Below are positions 34,041 through 44,784 of a DNA stretch of 64,000 bases, one piece after another. Source of the DNA: Isoperla grammatica (Eukaryota; Arthropoda; Insecta; Plecoptera; Perlodidae); assembly GCA_945910005.1 (NCBI GenBank), contig OX246743.1, positions 41,471,461 to 41,535,460 on the forward strand, written 5' to 3'. The notes under the pieces are model-generated. The model did not search any database. It was not told the origin of the DNA and was given only the letters and a program-made list of their open reading frames with translations. Made by a program: the position numbers and the translations under genes. Each line of letters starts with the position of its first letter. Within the stretch, counting starts at the first letter, position 1.

Positions 34041-35114
34041 ATAAAATGTTAAATAACAGTTAGTGTTATGGTAAAGCAGATTTCATTACATTCCTCATGC
34101 AAACGAGCACGCCTCTTTGAGTGGCAATCAGTTTTACAACAACTTTCAGAAGATTATCTAGAGCTGGTGCTAATCACACTGTTATAATTTTCCCTTCTTT
34201 TTAACCCATATCTATTGAATAGGATTCAGGTCTACTCCTTTCCACGCATTTATTTGATTGTACATGCACGCTTACGCTGTGGTACCTATTTAACAGCTCC
34301 TGAAGTTGGTGGACGCGGTTCAGCCCTAACAAACGTGTTCCTGACGCAGTCTTTCCCGTAAACCATCAGTGGCGGAGATTTTTAAGGTTTTCAGTTTTCT
34401 TTCCGCCATGCATGCTTACCACTGCCTTCTTCCCCCGCTTGGGTTGGCTACATAGTTCATACATAAAACAGATTAAATACCATCTTCTTCAGCTTTGGTT
34501 GCTAATAAACCTTTGAAATAAAACCCGAGGATCAATTTAGATTACGTCGTCACCGATCTTCATGCGAACCATATCCAAAAAAGTATTTCCTTTTAAAAGT
34601 GACCGTTGACACATTTTCTCCTTTCACGAATGAATCAAGTATGGGCCACCGTGTACAGACACTGTTACTTTCGTCCACGTTGACACTAACATTTGCTACT
34701 TGGCCCGTTTTTTAGCTTCATAGGGATAAGTATCTTGGAATGGATCCATGTGATTAAAGAAACAAAGGGTTGTTATGTTATCTTTTCGTCTCTTTCTTGT
34801 ATCTCTTTCGATGAGTCAATGTATTGCTCACTTGTCTTACATAATATCCGAATGGTTGCTTGCATATCTCTGTTTACATCGGTGCATTTAGGCATTACCT
34901 ACCCAGGGACTGTTACCTTATCGTGACAGGCAGATGTGTGTGCTTTGTTAATCCCGAGACCTATACCGGCGCAAGCATATGCTTCTGGTAGGACCACCCT
35001 GCTGAACAGATCGAGGAGGAGAAGCCAGACAAAATTTAGTCCACACCCTCCCTTTTTCTCATCGCCCTTCTACTGCCCCTTTCCTTCACATCTTCCTCTT
35101 CATATTCCACCCAC
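34041..35114. other. interior of foldback 3, unassigned
   Basis: No recognised protein. The 77-codon frame at 34693-34926 (+) is hydrophobic but unrecognised. CAGTGGCGGAG near 34368 resembles a hAT end, without a partner. Confidence 0.35.
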
Positions 35115-35190
35115 TTAACGTCTCGATTAGCCAAGTTGCAAAAATATGGGACGTAAAACCCAAATATCTTCTTAGGCACTGGTGAGAGAG
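35115..35190 (+). mobile_element. SINE/LINE 3' module
   Basis: TCTCGATTAGCCAAGTTGC, AAAAATATGGGACGTAAAACC and AAATATCTTC match the 3' module at 30236-30300. Probably the tail of a nested retroposon whose head may extend upstream toward about 34930. Confidence 0.6.
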
Positions 35191-35230
35191 ACTCAAACTG
35201 ATTGATGAAGGTTGATTGTTGTTGTTGAAG

Positions 35231-35780
35231 TCATACCTCGACCTTCTCTAAATTAAAACTCTGTACACTTATAAGATCAACTGAGCGACCTGCGCAGTAT
35301 CGATCAGATATATGGATCACATGCGAGTCATTCTGAAAGACCTGGCATCTATCAGGATGATCCTTTTCGAGTTTGTTCATCGATTGAAGATATAATCGCG
35401 CCCTTCTCGTGTAAGCGTGCCTACTTGCTGCTTCAAGATATGGTAACATTTCTGAAACAGATTGCAGAAACAGCATCCTGTTTTCCGTATGTTCAGATTA
35501 AATAAACTTTTTTATTGTCTACCATGTCCATGAATTGGAACCATTCATTGATGTTTGGGCTTTACGTCCATTTGTTTGCAAAAATAGAACAATAAATTAC
35601 AAGTCCGTTGATTTTGTAAAGGTTCTTAAAATTTTGCAATCATCTTTTGTATCTACAACAGACGCAGCTCGTTCCAACAATCCTTCGAATATTACACCCA
35701 GCTCGTTGAGATCTACGAATACGATCGTCAACTTCCATGTTATCTACACTGTTGGTTTATTGTACGGTGGGCTGTTATAT
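35231..35780 (-). pseudogene. decayed coding segment of an uncharacterised, invertebrate-type protein family
   Basis: The clearest part (35476 down to 35231) reads SVSEMLPYLEAASRHAYTRR, ARLYLQSMNKLEKDHPD and DSHVIHISDRYCAG. From memory this resembles a repetitive invertebrate family whose members read roughly MLPY..A..H..Y..S..LYLQ.M..LE..HP..Y, then a (V/I)R.SDR.WAG.STDL motif; I do not know its function. Upstream on the same strand DLNELGVIFEGLLERAASVV is a second piece in another frame, separated by stops and a frameshift. The ORF ends soon after the SVDL motif. This is the only segment inside foldback 3 with protein-family character, so it may be the remnant of the mobile element's own gene or captured sequence. 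Confidence 0.55.
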
Positions 35781-35979
35781 TGAATATCTTTGCAAATAGA
35801 ACACCATTGCGATTTTGACTGATTTAGCACCAACCACAGATGATCTTATGAAAGTTATACGGTGTTGTAAAAGTGATTGCCAGACTCAAAAAAGAGCTGT
35901 CATTAGTAGGGAATGAATTGCTCGTCTGCCTGCAAGGAATGCAATGGAAAGAGCTATAGGTACCAATTCACATCTACCT

Positions 35980-36540
35980 CTGTTAACCACAGTGACAGTG
36001 ATATGAACACTTAACTTGATAAGAGATCGTTGTAGTTTCAAATTATAATTCATCTAACTACTCTGGAAAATAGCTTTATGAAAACATATTCTAAAATATT
36101 GATATTGATGTGGTCTATACATGTTTAGGTCATAGGAAGGGTACTTATCGTGAAAGGAGAGAATCATCGATGACATTCAGAAAAATACATATTTGAAAAT
36201 TGATATGCCATTATATCAATTCAATTATTTAAAATATATTTTTGGAAACATCTTAATTTGTGACTCATTGTTGACCTCTAGTGACCCCTGTGTGATAAGA
36301 GGAAGTCATTGACCACAGTAAATGTCAACCTGCACTTATAAGCATTCACTTGAATCCAAACTCGACTAGTTTGGGTACATTTAAAATTTTGAAGTCTAAT
36401 TATAATTAAAATTTTATTAAAAGCTCCATATAAAAAATCCTAGTCGTCGGATTTTTGCGGATTTTGAGTATGTTAAAAAGGATTTATTTTTGAAGAAAAT
36501 GATACCAAAAACACTATGGTTGCAATTTGTCCGAGGTTTG
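35980..36540 (-). repeat. inner inverted repeat, right half
   Basis: Counterpart of 33220-34040 without the LINE insertion. The unpaired stretch between the two halves is about 1.9 kb and includes the decayed coding segment. Confidence 0.8.
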
Positions 36541-36621
36541 GTCCAATTTTTATGTAAATGGCATGGATCATTAGTTTAAAAAGTGTAAGTAGGTTATCTT
36601 AAAACTGTTCTGTATCTTTAA

Positions 36622-36733
36622 GGTGTATCTCAAATCTCTATTTTCACGCTAAACGACTAGTACCAATTAACAACATGTTATTATAGTCTGCCAGCTAGTC
36701 GACTAGCGCCAAAATTGAGATTTGAGATACGCC
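36622..36733. mobile_element. short hairpin MITE
   Basis: 112 bp with inverted ends GGTGTATCTCAAATCTC and GAGATTTGAGATACGCC, flanked by TTTAA at 36617-36621 and 36734-36738. The inner CGACTAG and CTAGTCG also pair. Non-coding. Confidence 0.75.
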
Positions 36734-37011
36734 TTTAATTTTGTGTTGTTTTTGTGTAGTTTGATTTAACAATTGCACTACGTAAAAACTGTCCCATTTA
36801 TTTTGTTCTGTTATGATATTAAAAATTACTCGATTTCTCCAATACAAAAATTATATAACCAAAATCCAACGTACAGTACCCATATACCGACGTTCACGTA
36901 TCAATCGTTCACTCGAAGCAACTCTCAAGCAACTATCTCGACTTTGTTAAATCAAAATGACAAGTGTATTTAACTATAACAAACTAGGCATGAAACATTG
37001 CCTTATAGGTT

Positions 37012-37152
37012 GGTTTCACAAGCCCTAACGCCGACGTATGGCGTCAAGTCGTTGGCCAATCAGGATACGTAAAAACGCAAATCCTCCGTTTTCGAATATG
37101 TTCATTTGGCTCTACGTCTTACGTCTTACGCTGGCGTTAAGCTTGTGAACCC
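37012..37152. mobile_element. hairpin MITE-like element
   Basis: Inverted ends GGTTTCACAAGCCCTAACGCC and GGCGTTAAGCTTGTGAACC bound ~140 bp that include TTGGCCAATCAGGA. No clear target duplication. Confidence 0.6.
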
Positions 37153-37589
37153 ACACATGGAATGTAGTTACTAAAGTGAATATAAAAGATTGTTGATCAA
37201 CTGACACTGACACGTGTTTAGGCTTTATTATTTCGTTTAATTTCATAAGTGATAAAATCATCTTTACCCATTACCCATCGCTCCGTGTAAGGTTTGCCAA
37301 CACCGACGAAATTGCCTCAGTGGCAGCTTAGTACCAATCCTTAATCCACGAACATAAGCATCATGTTTGTCTATAATAAAATAAATAAATAACGGTCATA
37401 TCAATTTATTATTAACTTTAAAAGTAATAATAATACGAAACAAAAACGTACCTAATATAAATACTATGTAGGAACGATTCGGCACTCATAACTAAAGAAA
37501 GAAAAACACGTAATAAATAAATAAATGAATACATAAATAAAATGTTAAATAAATAAATAAAATAATAATTACAGAAGTCCAAACGGGAT

Positions 37590-39834
37590 CAAAGGATGAT
37601 CTAACGATTGGCGTCAAAAAAAGTTAAATAGTACAAATGTGTGCGGCCAGACTAAAATATTGAAAGCGTCGCGACGCCGTAGGTTGACGAGTTGAAACAA
37701 AACTCTAAACGGATCAGACGGGATCTAACGAAGATCTAACGATTGGCGTCAAAAAATGTTGAATAGGACAAATGTGAGGGGCCAGACTAAAATATTCAAA
37801 GCGTCGCGACGCCGTATGTTGAAGAGTTGAAAAGGAACTCTAAACGGATCAGACGGGATCTAACGAAGATCTAACGATTGGCGTAAAAAAATGTTGAATA
37901 GGACAAATGTGAGGGGCCAGACTAAAATATTCAAAGCGTCGCGACGCCGAATGTTGAAGAGTTTAAAAGGACCTCTAAACGGATCAAACGGGAACTTACG
38001 AAGATCTAGCGATTAGCGCCGAAAAATGTTGAATAATACAAATGTATGGGGCCAGACTAAAATATTGAAAGCGTCGCGACGCCGTAGGTTGACGAGTTGA
38101 AACGGAACTATAAACGGATCAAACGGGATCTAACGAGGATCTAACGATTGGCGCCGAAAAATGTTGAATAGGACAAATGTGAGGGGCCACGCTAAAATAT
38201 TGAAAGCGTCGCGACGCCGTAGGTTGATGAGTTGAAACGGAACTCTAAACGGATCAAACGGGATCTAACGAAGATCTAACGATTGGCGTCGAAAAATGTT
38301 GGATAGGACAAATGTGAGGGGCCAGACAAAAATATTGAAAGCGTCGCGACGCCGTAGGTTGACGAGTTGAAACTGAACTCTAAACGGATCAAACGAGATC
38401 TAACGAAGATCTAACGATTGGCGTCAAAAAATGTTGAATAGGACAAATGTGAGGGGCCAGACTAAAATATTGAAAGCGTCGCGACGCCGTAGGTTGACGA
38501 GTTAAAACTGAACTCTAAACGGATCAAACGAGATCTAACGAAGATCTAACGATTGGCGTCAAAAAATGTTGAATATGACAAATGTGAGGGGCCAGACTAA
38601 AATATTGAAGGCGTCGCGACGCCGTAGGTTGACGAGTTGAAACGGAACTCTAAACGGATCAAACGGGATCTAACGAAGATCTAACGATTGGCGTCGAAAA
38701 ATGTTGGATAGGCCAAATGTGAGGGGCCAGACAAAAATATTGAAAGCGTCGCGACGCCGTAGGTTGACGAGTTGAAACTGAACTCTAAACGGATCAAACG
38801 AGATCTAACGAAAATCTAACAATTGGCGTCAAAAAATGTTGAATAGGACAAATGTGAGGGGCCAGACTAAAATATTGAAAGCGTCGCGACGCCGTAGGTT
38901 GACGAGTTGAAACGGAACTCTAAACGGATCAAACGGGATCTAACGAAGATCTAGCGATTGGCGTCAAAAAATGTTGGATAGGAACAATGTGAGGGGCCAG
39001 ACAAAAATATTGGTAGCGTCGCGACGCCGTAGGTTGACGAGTTGAAACGAAACTCTAAACGGATCAAACGGGATCTAACGAAGATCTAACGATTGGCGTC
39101 GAAAAATGTTGGATAGGACAAATGTGAGGGGCCAGACTAAAATATTGAAAGCGTCGCGACGCCGTAGGTTGACGAGTTGAAACGAAACTCTATACGGATC
39201 AAACGGGATCTAACGAAGATCTAACGATTGGCGTCGAAAAATGTTGGATAGGACAAATGTGAGGGGCCAGACAAAAATATTGAAAGCGTCGCGACGCCGT
39301 AGGTTGACGAGTTGAAACGGAACTCTAAACGGATCAAACAGGATCTAACGAAGATCTAACGATTGGCGTCGAAAAACGTTGGATAGGACAAATGTGAGGG
39401 GCCAGACAAAAATATTGAAAGCGTCGCGACGCCGTAGGTTGACGAGTTGAAACGGAACTCTTAACGGATCAAACGGGATCTAACGAAGATCTAACGATTG
39501 GCGTCGAAAAATGTTGAAAAGGACAAATGTGAGGGGCCAGACTAAAATATTGAAAGCGTCGCGACGCCGTTGGTTGACGAGTTCAAACGAATTATTATAC
39601 GGATCAAACGGGATCAAACGAAGTTCTAACGATTGGCGTTGAGAAATTCGTGTTTCCGCACATGTGAGGGGCCAGCGTGAAGTTGGCCCCTCACATAAAC
39701 ACGACGCCATAGCGTCGTGATCGAAAGGGTTCAAACGAAAACAATAACGGATCAAACGGGATCAAACGAAGTTCTAACGATTGAAATAAAAAAAAAATGT
39801 ATGGGGCAAATGTGAGGGGCCAACTTCATGGAGG
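37590..39834 (-). repeat. right arm of foldback 3: about 14 x 135-bp units plus unique end
   Basis: Inverted counterpart of 30937-32985. Units read GCGTCGCGACGCCGTAGGTTG ... CTAACGATTGGCGTC ... ATGTGAGGGGCCAGAC. Innermost units (37590-38050) are the most diverged; units near the terminus are most alike. The last ~300 bp match the left end almost perfectly, and the 91-codon frame at 39480-39755 differs from its mirror at a single residue. Confidence 0.95.
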
Positions 39835-39845
39835 TGATAGATTTA
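39835..39845 (+). repeat. target-site duplication, right copy
   Basis: TGATAGATTTA, identical to 30926-30936, directly after CTTCATGGAGG. Confidence 0.9.
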
Positions 39846-41366
39846 CTGTAGATGGGTTTCCAGTAGCGAATAGTGGTTTGCAGGGCCAATACATTCTCAT
39901 TATATAACGGTGTTTTATGCTGAATTCTCCCGTTCAAAAACAACCAATGGCTCGTCGAAAGATTGTCTTGACATGCGGAAATATTGAAAGAAAAAAAATC
40001 ATGGTCTTGTCGCAGATCGTTGTACTATAATGTTTGTATCGAATAGGCCTTTTTGTAAATGTGTTTTTGTAAAAGTACAATTCTGAGTCCGAGTCAATCT
40101 TGAAACTATAATATATAATGTTTCATATATTTGGCGTTTCGTTGAAACTCAACTGTTCTCCAACATTGGTTTCCTATTTCTTTGCCGAAAAATAACATAA
40201 AGAAACCGTATTGACTCGTCCACAATCATTTTCATTTAATTTATCGGGGATATTAGTTTGAAACTTCCACTAATCGTGGAAGGCATATTTGTCTTCTAGT
40301 GAAGAGAGCTCAAATGAATGTAAGCACACAATATGACCTCCAGTGTTGCCGTTCCCGTTGTGACGTTACGTGAATACTCTCTAAGGGGGGATATCCCCAC
40401 CGAAACATGGCCCCAGGCTACGACCCCCCCCTCCCCCCCCCCCCCCCTCCGCAGCACCAGAAGATTGATAGATTATATATATTTAACGGCGGAGATTATT
40501 CGCGCCTGAAGTTGAATAATAGTCTACAATGATTATAAATAAATTTGACGTGACTGATATATTTATAACAGTCAAGATGGTGTGATAGCGGATATCAGTA
40601 TGAAGATGAGCATGGGCCCTAAGGTTTATACTTCTTCTCTGAAGGTATTGGTGTCGGAGGGAGACACTATTATAGTTTATTTCGTGGAATGCATATTAAA
40701 TCTTGAAAGTTGTATCATCTGTGTGTAGCCTATGAGAAAAAACAAAACGTGCTTTGCAAAAAAAAGAGAAAAAGAAAAAACGGAATGCGAGACCGTAAAA
40801 AATAAGGTTACGGTAAGAGGTGCTATAAATGTGTAAACGTGTCCCCTTAAAAAAAGGTTTGAAACTGGTACCGGTGTGTGTGTGTGCGGGTGTGCACGAT
40901 GATCGAAGTGTCACGATTGTGGCGCCCGAATCTTACCGGTGGCAGAGCGATGAACTATTGGCCGACGATGGGAAAAAATTATGGCAAAAAAAAAAGTACA
41001 TGTAACAATTTTTTGTTTACTATCGCGTGTGTTGCTACTCGCTGCTGTCGAGTATGAACCCGCCCACATAAATAAGCAACGGTCGTAAGAAAACTTCTTT
41101 GCTAAACTTCTCTCCTGCACTAAATGTTGTGTGTATTTTTGTCACAATCCAATCCTATGCTTCGAAGTACGTATATGCATAAGCAGGGTTGGAATTGTCA
41201 GTTTGGCAGAGGCGACACCTTAACACTTATCGGTAGAAATAAGTCTTATTAGCATTTATTCTCTCTAAATTTAGCGTTAATTACTTTAAATTCAACATTT
41301 TGTAGCTTCTATTTTTTGTTCATCTACACCTTGAAAATGAGTGGGTTTCTTGCACTTCTAATGGGA
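39846..41366. other. unassigned
   Basis: No gene recognised. C-runs at 40425-40448 and an A-rich patch at 40740-40780. Confidence 0.35.
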
Positions 41367-41565
41367 AATTATGTGTAGATATTTAAAACTAATTCATTTG
41401 TAACCATACTGAATGCAAATAATTGCGTCTTTTATTGTAAAATTAGCACTTTGTAGTGTTTTCAAAAAATTATGTGTAGATATTTAAAATGAATTCATTT
41501 GTAACTATACTGAATGCAAATAATCGCTTCTTTTGTTGTAAAATTAGCACTTTGTAGTGTTTACA
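41367..41565 (+). repeat. ~98-bp tandem duplication
   Basis: Two copies of AAATTATGTGTAGATATTTA, GAATTCATTTGTAAC (first copy TAATTC), TACTGAATGCAAATAAT and AAAATTAGCACTTTGTAGTG with a few differences. Confidence 0.9.
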
Positions 41566-41863
41566 AAATAACATGTTCAACGATTTCTCACCTAAAAAGC
41601 AAAAACAAAAAAAAACTATCTAGCACACGACTGTTTTACAAGGTGTCGCTTCCTCAACCCGTCATTAATTGTCCCCCTCGTTGACATCCACTGTATATGA
41701 ATCCTCGACCATTCGCATCCTGAAGACACCGTGCGCGCGACCTTCATTCGCACGCCAACAACAACAATAATAACAATTTCGAAATAATAATTACCCTCTA
41801 TACATTATTACATACATACATTCGCGCGAGTCAGCAGAGCTGTAATATGATTTATCATGCAAC

Positions 41864-42193
41864 ATGGCCGGCTACCAGTTTCCCATTATTTTTTCCAATC
41901 TCTTGTTGTGCGCGAGCGCCGCGTGTGGTAGCTATAGCATTGCTCATCGTTTACCGTTGTGTCCGTCGTTATCCTGGCGATTGAATATTAAGCGAGACGA
42001 ATTGATGTGTGCGACTCGTCGATCCCTTGCGCATTGCGCATGTGTCCGTACGTTGACTCCCATTCACGGGAGTAGTTTTACGTTTGGAGCCAGTGGCGTA
42101 TACACGGGGGGGGGGGGGGGGGACAAAACCCCCCCCTTTTGCAAAGGAAACATGGAAAATTACCGTTTACATTTCAATAGACAGTATCAATAG
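41864..42193 (+). CDS. unrecognised open frame broken into by a hAT MITE
   Basis: The first ~76 codons precede the MITE at 42091. The frame opens MAGYQFPIIFSNLLLCASAA, a hydrophobic run resembling a signal peptide, followed by a Cys-containing segment. The remaining codons are inside the MITE and are not native. No homology recalled. Host gene, 5' exon and chance all remain possible. Confidence 0.2.
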   Translation: MAGYQFPIIFSNLLLCASAACGSYSIAHRLPLCPSLSWRLNIKRDELMCATRRSLAHCACVRTLTPIHGSSFTFGASGVYTGGGGGDKTPPFCKGNMENYRLHFNRQYQ

Positions 42194-42557
42194 ACAGTAT
42201 CAATAGACAGGATCAATAAACAGTATCAACAGACAGTATTTCAATAGACAGTCAGATGTTTTACTTTATAATCATTGTATATTGTTGTAATTAAAAGCAA
42301 AAGCAATACGAAAAATATGCAAATTATTGATTGAGGTTCCTTTTATTAGCGGTGCTAAGGAAAAAATGAGTTGCCAGAAACTGAGTAATCTTGTTTCAGT
42401 TGGCCGCTGTAAAACGCACAGATTTGCACTAAAATGACCATTGACGAGAATTTTTTCGGGGGGCAAGCCCCCCGGAACCCCAATTATGTTTCGGCTCCAC
42501 TTTCTATAATATGGGTTGAACCCCCCCCCCTTTTCCCAATTCCTGGATACGCCACTG
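42091..42557. mobile_element. hAT-superfamily MITE with perfect 8-bp TSD
   Basis: 467 bp bounded by CAGTGGCGTA and TACGCCACTG (inverted ends with a few mismatches inward). The octamer TTTGGAGC occurs exactly on both sides (42083-42090 and 42558-42565), the hAT signature. G- and C-runs lie just inside the ends. The interior has an imperfect 13-bp tandem run (ACAGTATCAATAG, 42172-42252). No transposase. Confidence 0.93.
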
Positions 42558-42565
42558 TTTGGAGC

Positions 42566-43716
42566 TGTGGGATCACGGATGTGTTTCTTTATGCGCACCC
42601 GATAGTTCTTATGTGTGTGTGTTCGAGGATCGGTAATTAGTGACGTACTTGTGAATGAATCACTGATTATAATGTATTTTTTAAGACTACTATCATAGTA
42701 CTTATGAAATGTTCCTCTCTAGGCTTATTGAATTCCTAGAGGTTTTTCTAACACTTTTTTTCCTCGTGATATACATAATTTTTTCTAATCAAATAGCTCT
42801 ATCAATTATGTTTGGTATTATTTCTTCGTATGTTAACAACCTGCAGGTAATGTTATACACACTGTCTATAATTTTGTATTGTTTATAATTGTATATTCGT
42901 ACATTGTTCTAATAAACTAGGTGTAATTATTCAAATTTTGATTGATGTGATTTGAATCTAATGAGGCGCACTCTCACTATACAAGTGGTAAATAATACTG
43001 CAGCGTTGAGTGTCGATTGAAGAGTACTAAGACTTACCGGTCGCGATCGCGTCTCTGCTTTGTATGTACCGCCCAACATAATCTAGTCGCGTAGTAGCAG
43101 ATCGCAAGTGTGTGGACGCGATGACAGTGCAAGCGATCTACCATGCATGCGCGTTTATATTCTGCTACTAGCCGACTAGCTTATGTTGACTGTGCGCGAA
43201 GCGGTAGACAAACAATTGCTGTCGTTGGGTACATCTACATCTATCTACACCAGAACTCTACGGCAGTTTAGTTGTAGCACGACAAAACAAGACGGTCACA
43301 AATAATCTGTATTTGATTCATGTAAAGGCCAAATGCCAATTAGGAAAAAGTGTCCATATCTTTTAAACATACTCACGTTGTCTATCAAATCAATAGTGTA
43401 TGTGAAAATCGTACGCAATCAAGTGTAAGTGCAACTAAGGGCATATAAACGATGATTTCTCGATCAAGGTAAAATTTGTCAGAGATTGTTTTTTATTTTT
43501 TAATAGAAGACTTAAGGCTACTTAAGTCGTTGTGATGTGAAAAAAAAATCGGCACAGTGGTTTGTGGCGATCGTCTGTTACAAACCACCAACATCTCTTT
43601 TGTCTAAGATTTACATTCATTTACAATCAGACCTGCATATTCCACTTGTTGGAAACATATCGTATGAAGTATGAACCAACAGTCAAATAAAATGCTACAA
43701 CACAAACGTACCTGGT
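42566..43716. other. unassigned
   Basis: Nothing recognised beyond AT-rich sequence. Confidence 0.35.
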
Positions 43717-44258
43717 GCACCCATGATGTTATTGATATGGAGGGAGGTATTGTAACGGTAGCAAAGAGGAGTGACTATATTGCAAGTAGTATAATAATAA
43801 TTTGTCGTAGGAATCCCTGTTATAGGGTGCACACCAGCTTTACCTGATGTGCCCCTCTTCAGGTGACTAATTAAGGTGTTTGGATAGTTGGGAAGGAATG
43901 TCCGAGGGCTTTTAGTATAACTCAGTCCCAGCATTCGCCTTTACGATCGAGGAAAATCTCGGAAAAAACTTTCAGTCAGAACTGCCGGTGGCCGGAATCG
44001 AACCGGCGACCTCCCGAATTAGAGTCTCGCGTCTTACCGCTGAGCCACCTCTATCGGTTAAGTGCAGTACATCCATGATGTAATTGATATGGAGGAAGGT
44101 ATTGTAACGGTAGCGGCGAGCAACAAGGAGTGACTATATTGCAAGTAGTGTAGTGCAGTACATCCATGATGTAATTGATATGGAGGGAGATATTGTAACG
44201 GTAGCCGTGAGCAAGGAGGAGTGACTATATTGCAAGTAGTGTAGTGTGGTGTAGTGTG
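43717..44258 (+). repeat. ~95-bp tandem repeat, three copies, one split by a SINE
   Basis: Copies at about 43717-43788, 44063-44157 and 44158-44250 share CATGATGT(T/A)ATTGATATGG, TATTGTAACGGTAGC and GGAGTGACTATATTGCAAGT. The first two are separated by the SINE at 43789-44061. The array ends in GTGTAGTGTGGT repeats. Confidence 0.9.
43789..44061 (-). mobile_element. tRNA-derived SINE, copy 1
   Basis: On the minus strand: A box TGGCTCAGCGG (44037-44047), B box GGTTCGATTCC (43994-44004), then the body CCGAGATTTTCCTCGATCG, AGGCGAATGCTGGGACTGAG, GCACATCAGGTAAAGCTGG, and a tail of ATT/TAT repeats. The ~270-bp length, A and B boxes and simple tail define a SINE. The tRNA-like head has no complete acceptor stem. 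Copies are at 45836-46121 (-) and, truncated, 62062-62187 (+). Confidence 0.9.
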
Positions 44259-44475
44259 GTGTAGTGCAGCTATACGGGTTACATCCGTGATAATGAAATG
44301 TCTCTACGTCCCGACGATCGTGTTTCTTGAATAGATCACAGCCAATAAATTATACCCGGCGCGGTACAGTCTGTGTAGAGACGCTGTGGATCGTTGACCT
44401 CTCTCGACGGGATGAGGCAATGTGATCGGCAAGGCGGTGGGGAGGGTGGCTGGGACGATAACACATTATTCCGCG
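44259..44475. other. unassigned
   Basis: No recognised feature. Confidence 0.35.
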
Positions 44476-44784
44476 TATAGGGCACTAGCAACACCGAAAG
44501 ACAACAATGGAACAAATAAATTGAACTGATGGACAAACCATCAGCTGTCAAAATAATAAAATTGCAACCATAGAAATAAAAACTAGTGTAGCAATAGTAA
44601 CTGCTCGCCATTAAAAACTTTTAATGATAGACAACGACTAAGTGAAAGTTTTGTATGTGTTTTTGTTTGTTTTTTGTTTTGTTTTCCAAAATCAGACGAA
44701 ATATTTTTTTGTCAGCTTGTTGTTTGTCCATCGATTCAATTAATTTGTTTCATTGTTGTCTTTCGGTGTTGCTAGTGCCCTATA
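44476..44784. mobile_element. MITE family A, copy 2
   Basis: 309 bp bounded by TATA at 44476-44479 and 44781-44784. Inverted ends about 63 bp: TATAGGGCACTAGCAACACC pairs with GGTGTTGCTAGTGCCCTATA, continuing through TTGAACTGATGGACAAAC / GTTTGTCCATCGATTCAA. It matches copy 1 at 15236-15553. Confidence 0.92.

Larger units (their letters stand above)
30937..39834. mobile_element. 8.9-kb Foldback-like transposon with 135-bp tandem-repeat arms
   Basis: The ends are CCTCCATGAAG and CTTCATGGAGG, inside perfect 11-bp duplications. The outer ~300 bp of the two ends are almost identical. Next come arrays of 135-bp units (about 13 left, about 14 right), in inverted orientation to each other. The interior (about 32990-37590) has a second, older inverted repeat around a decayed coding segment and several insertions. 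Long inverted arms made of direct repeats plus a 9-11-bp duplication match Drosophila FB elements, which have been linked to Mutator-like transposons. No transposase is recognisable, so superfamily assignment is inference and this copy is presumably non-autonomous. Confidence 0.88.

Noticed and set aside
34368..34380. hAT MITE end (CAGTGGCGGAG)
   Set aside because: No partner end or target duplication found nearby.
43990..44050. Functional tRNA gene
   Set aside because: A and B boxes are good, but three copies share a common non-tRNA body and tail, so it is a SINE head.
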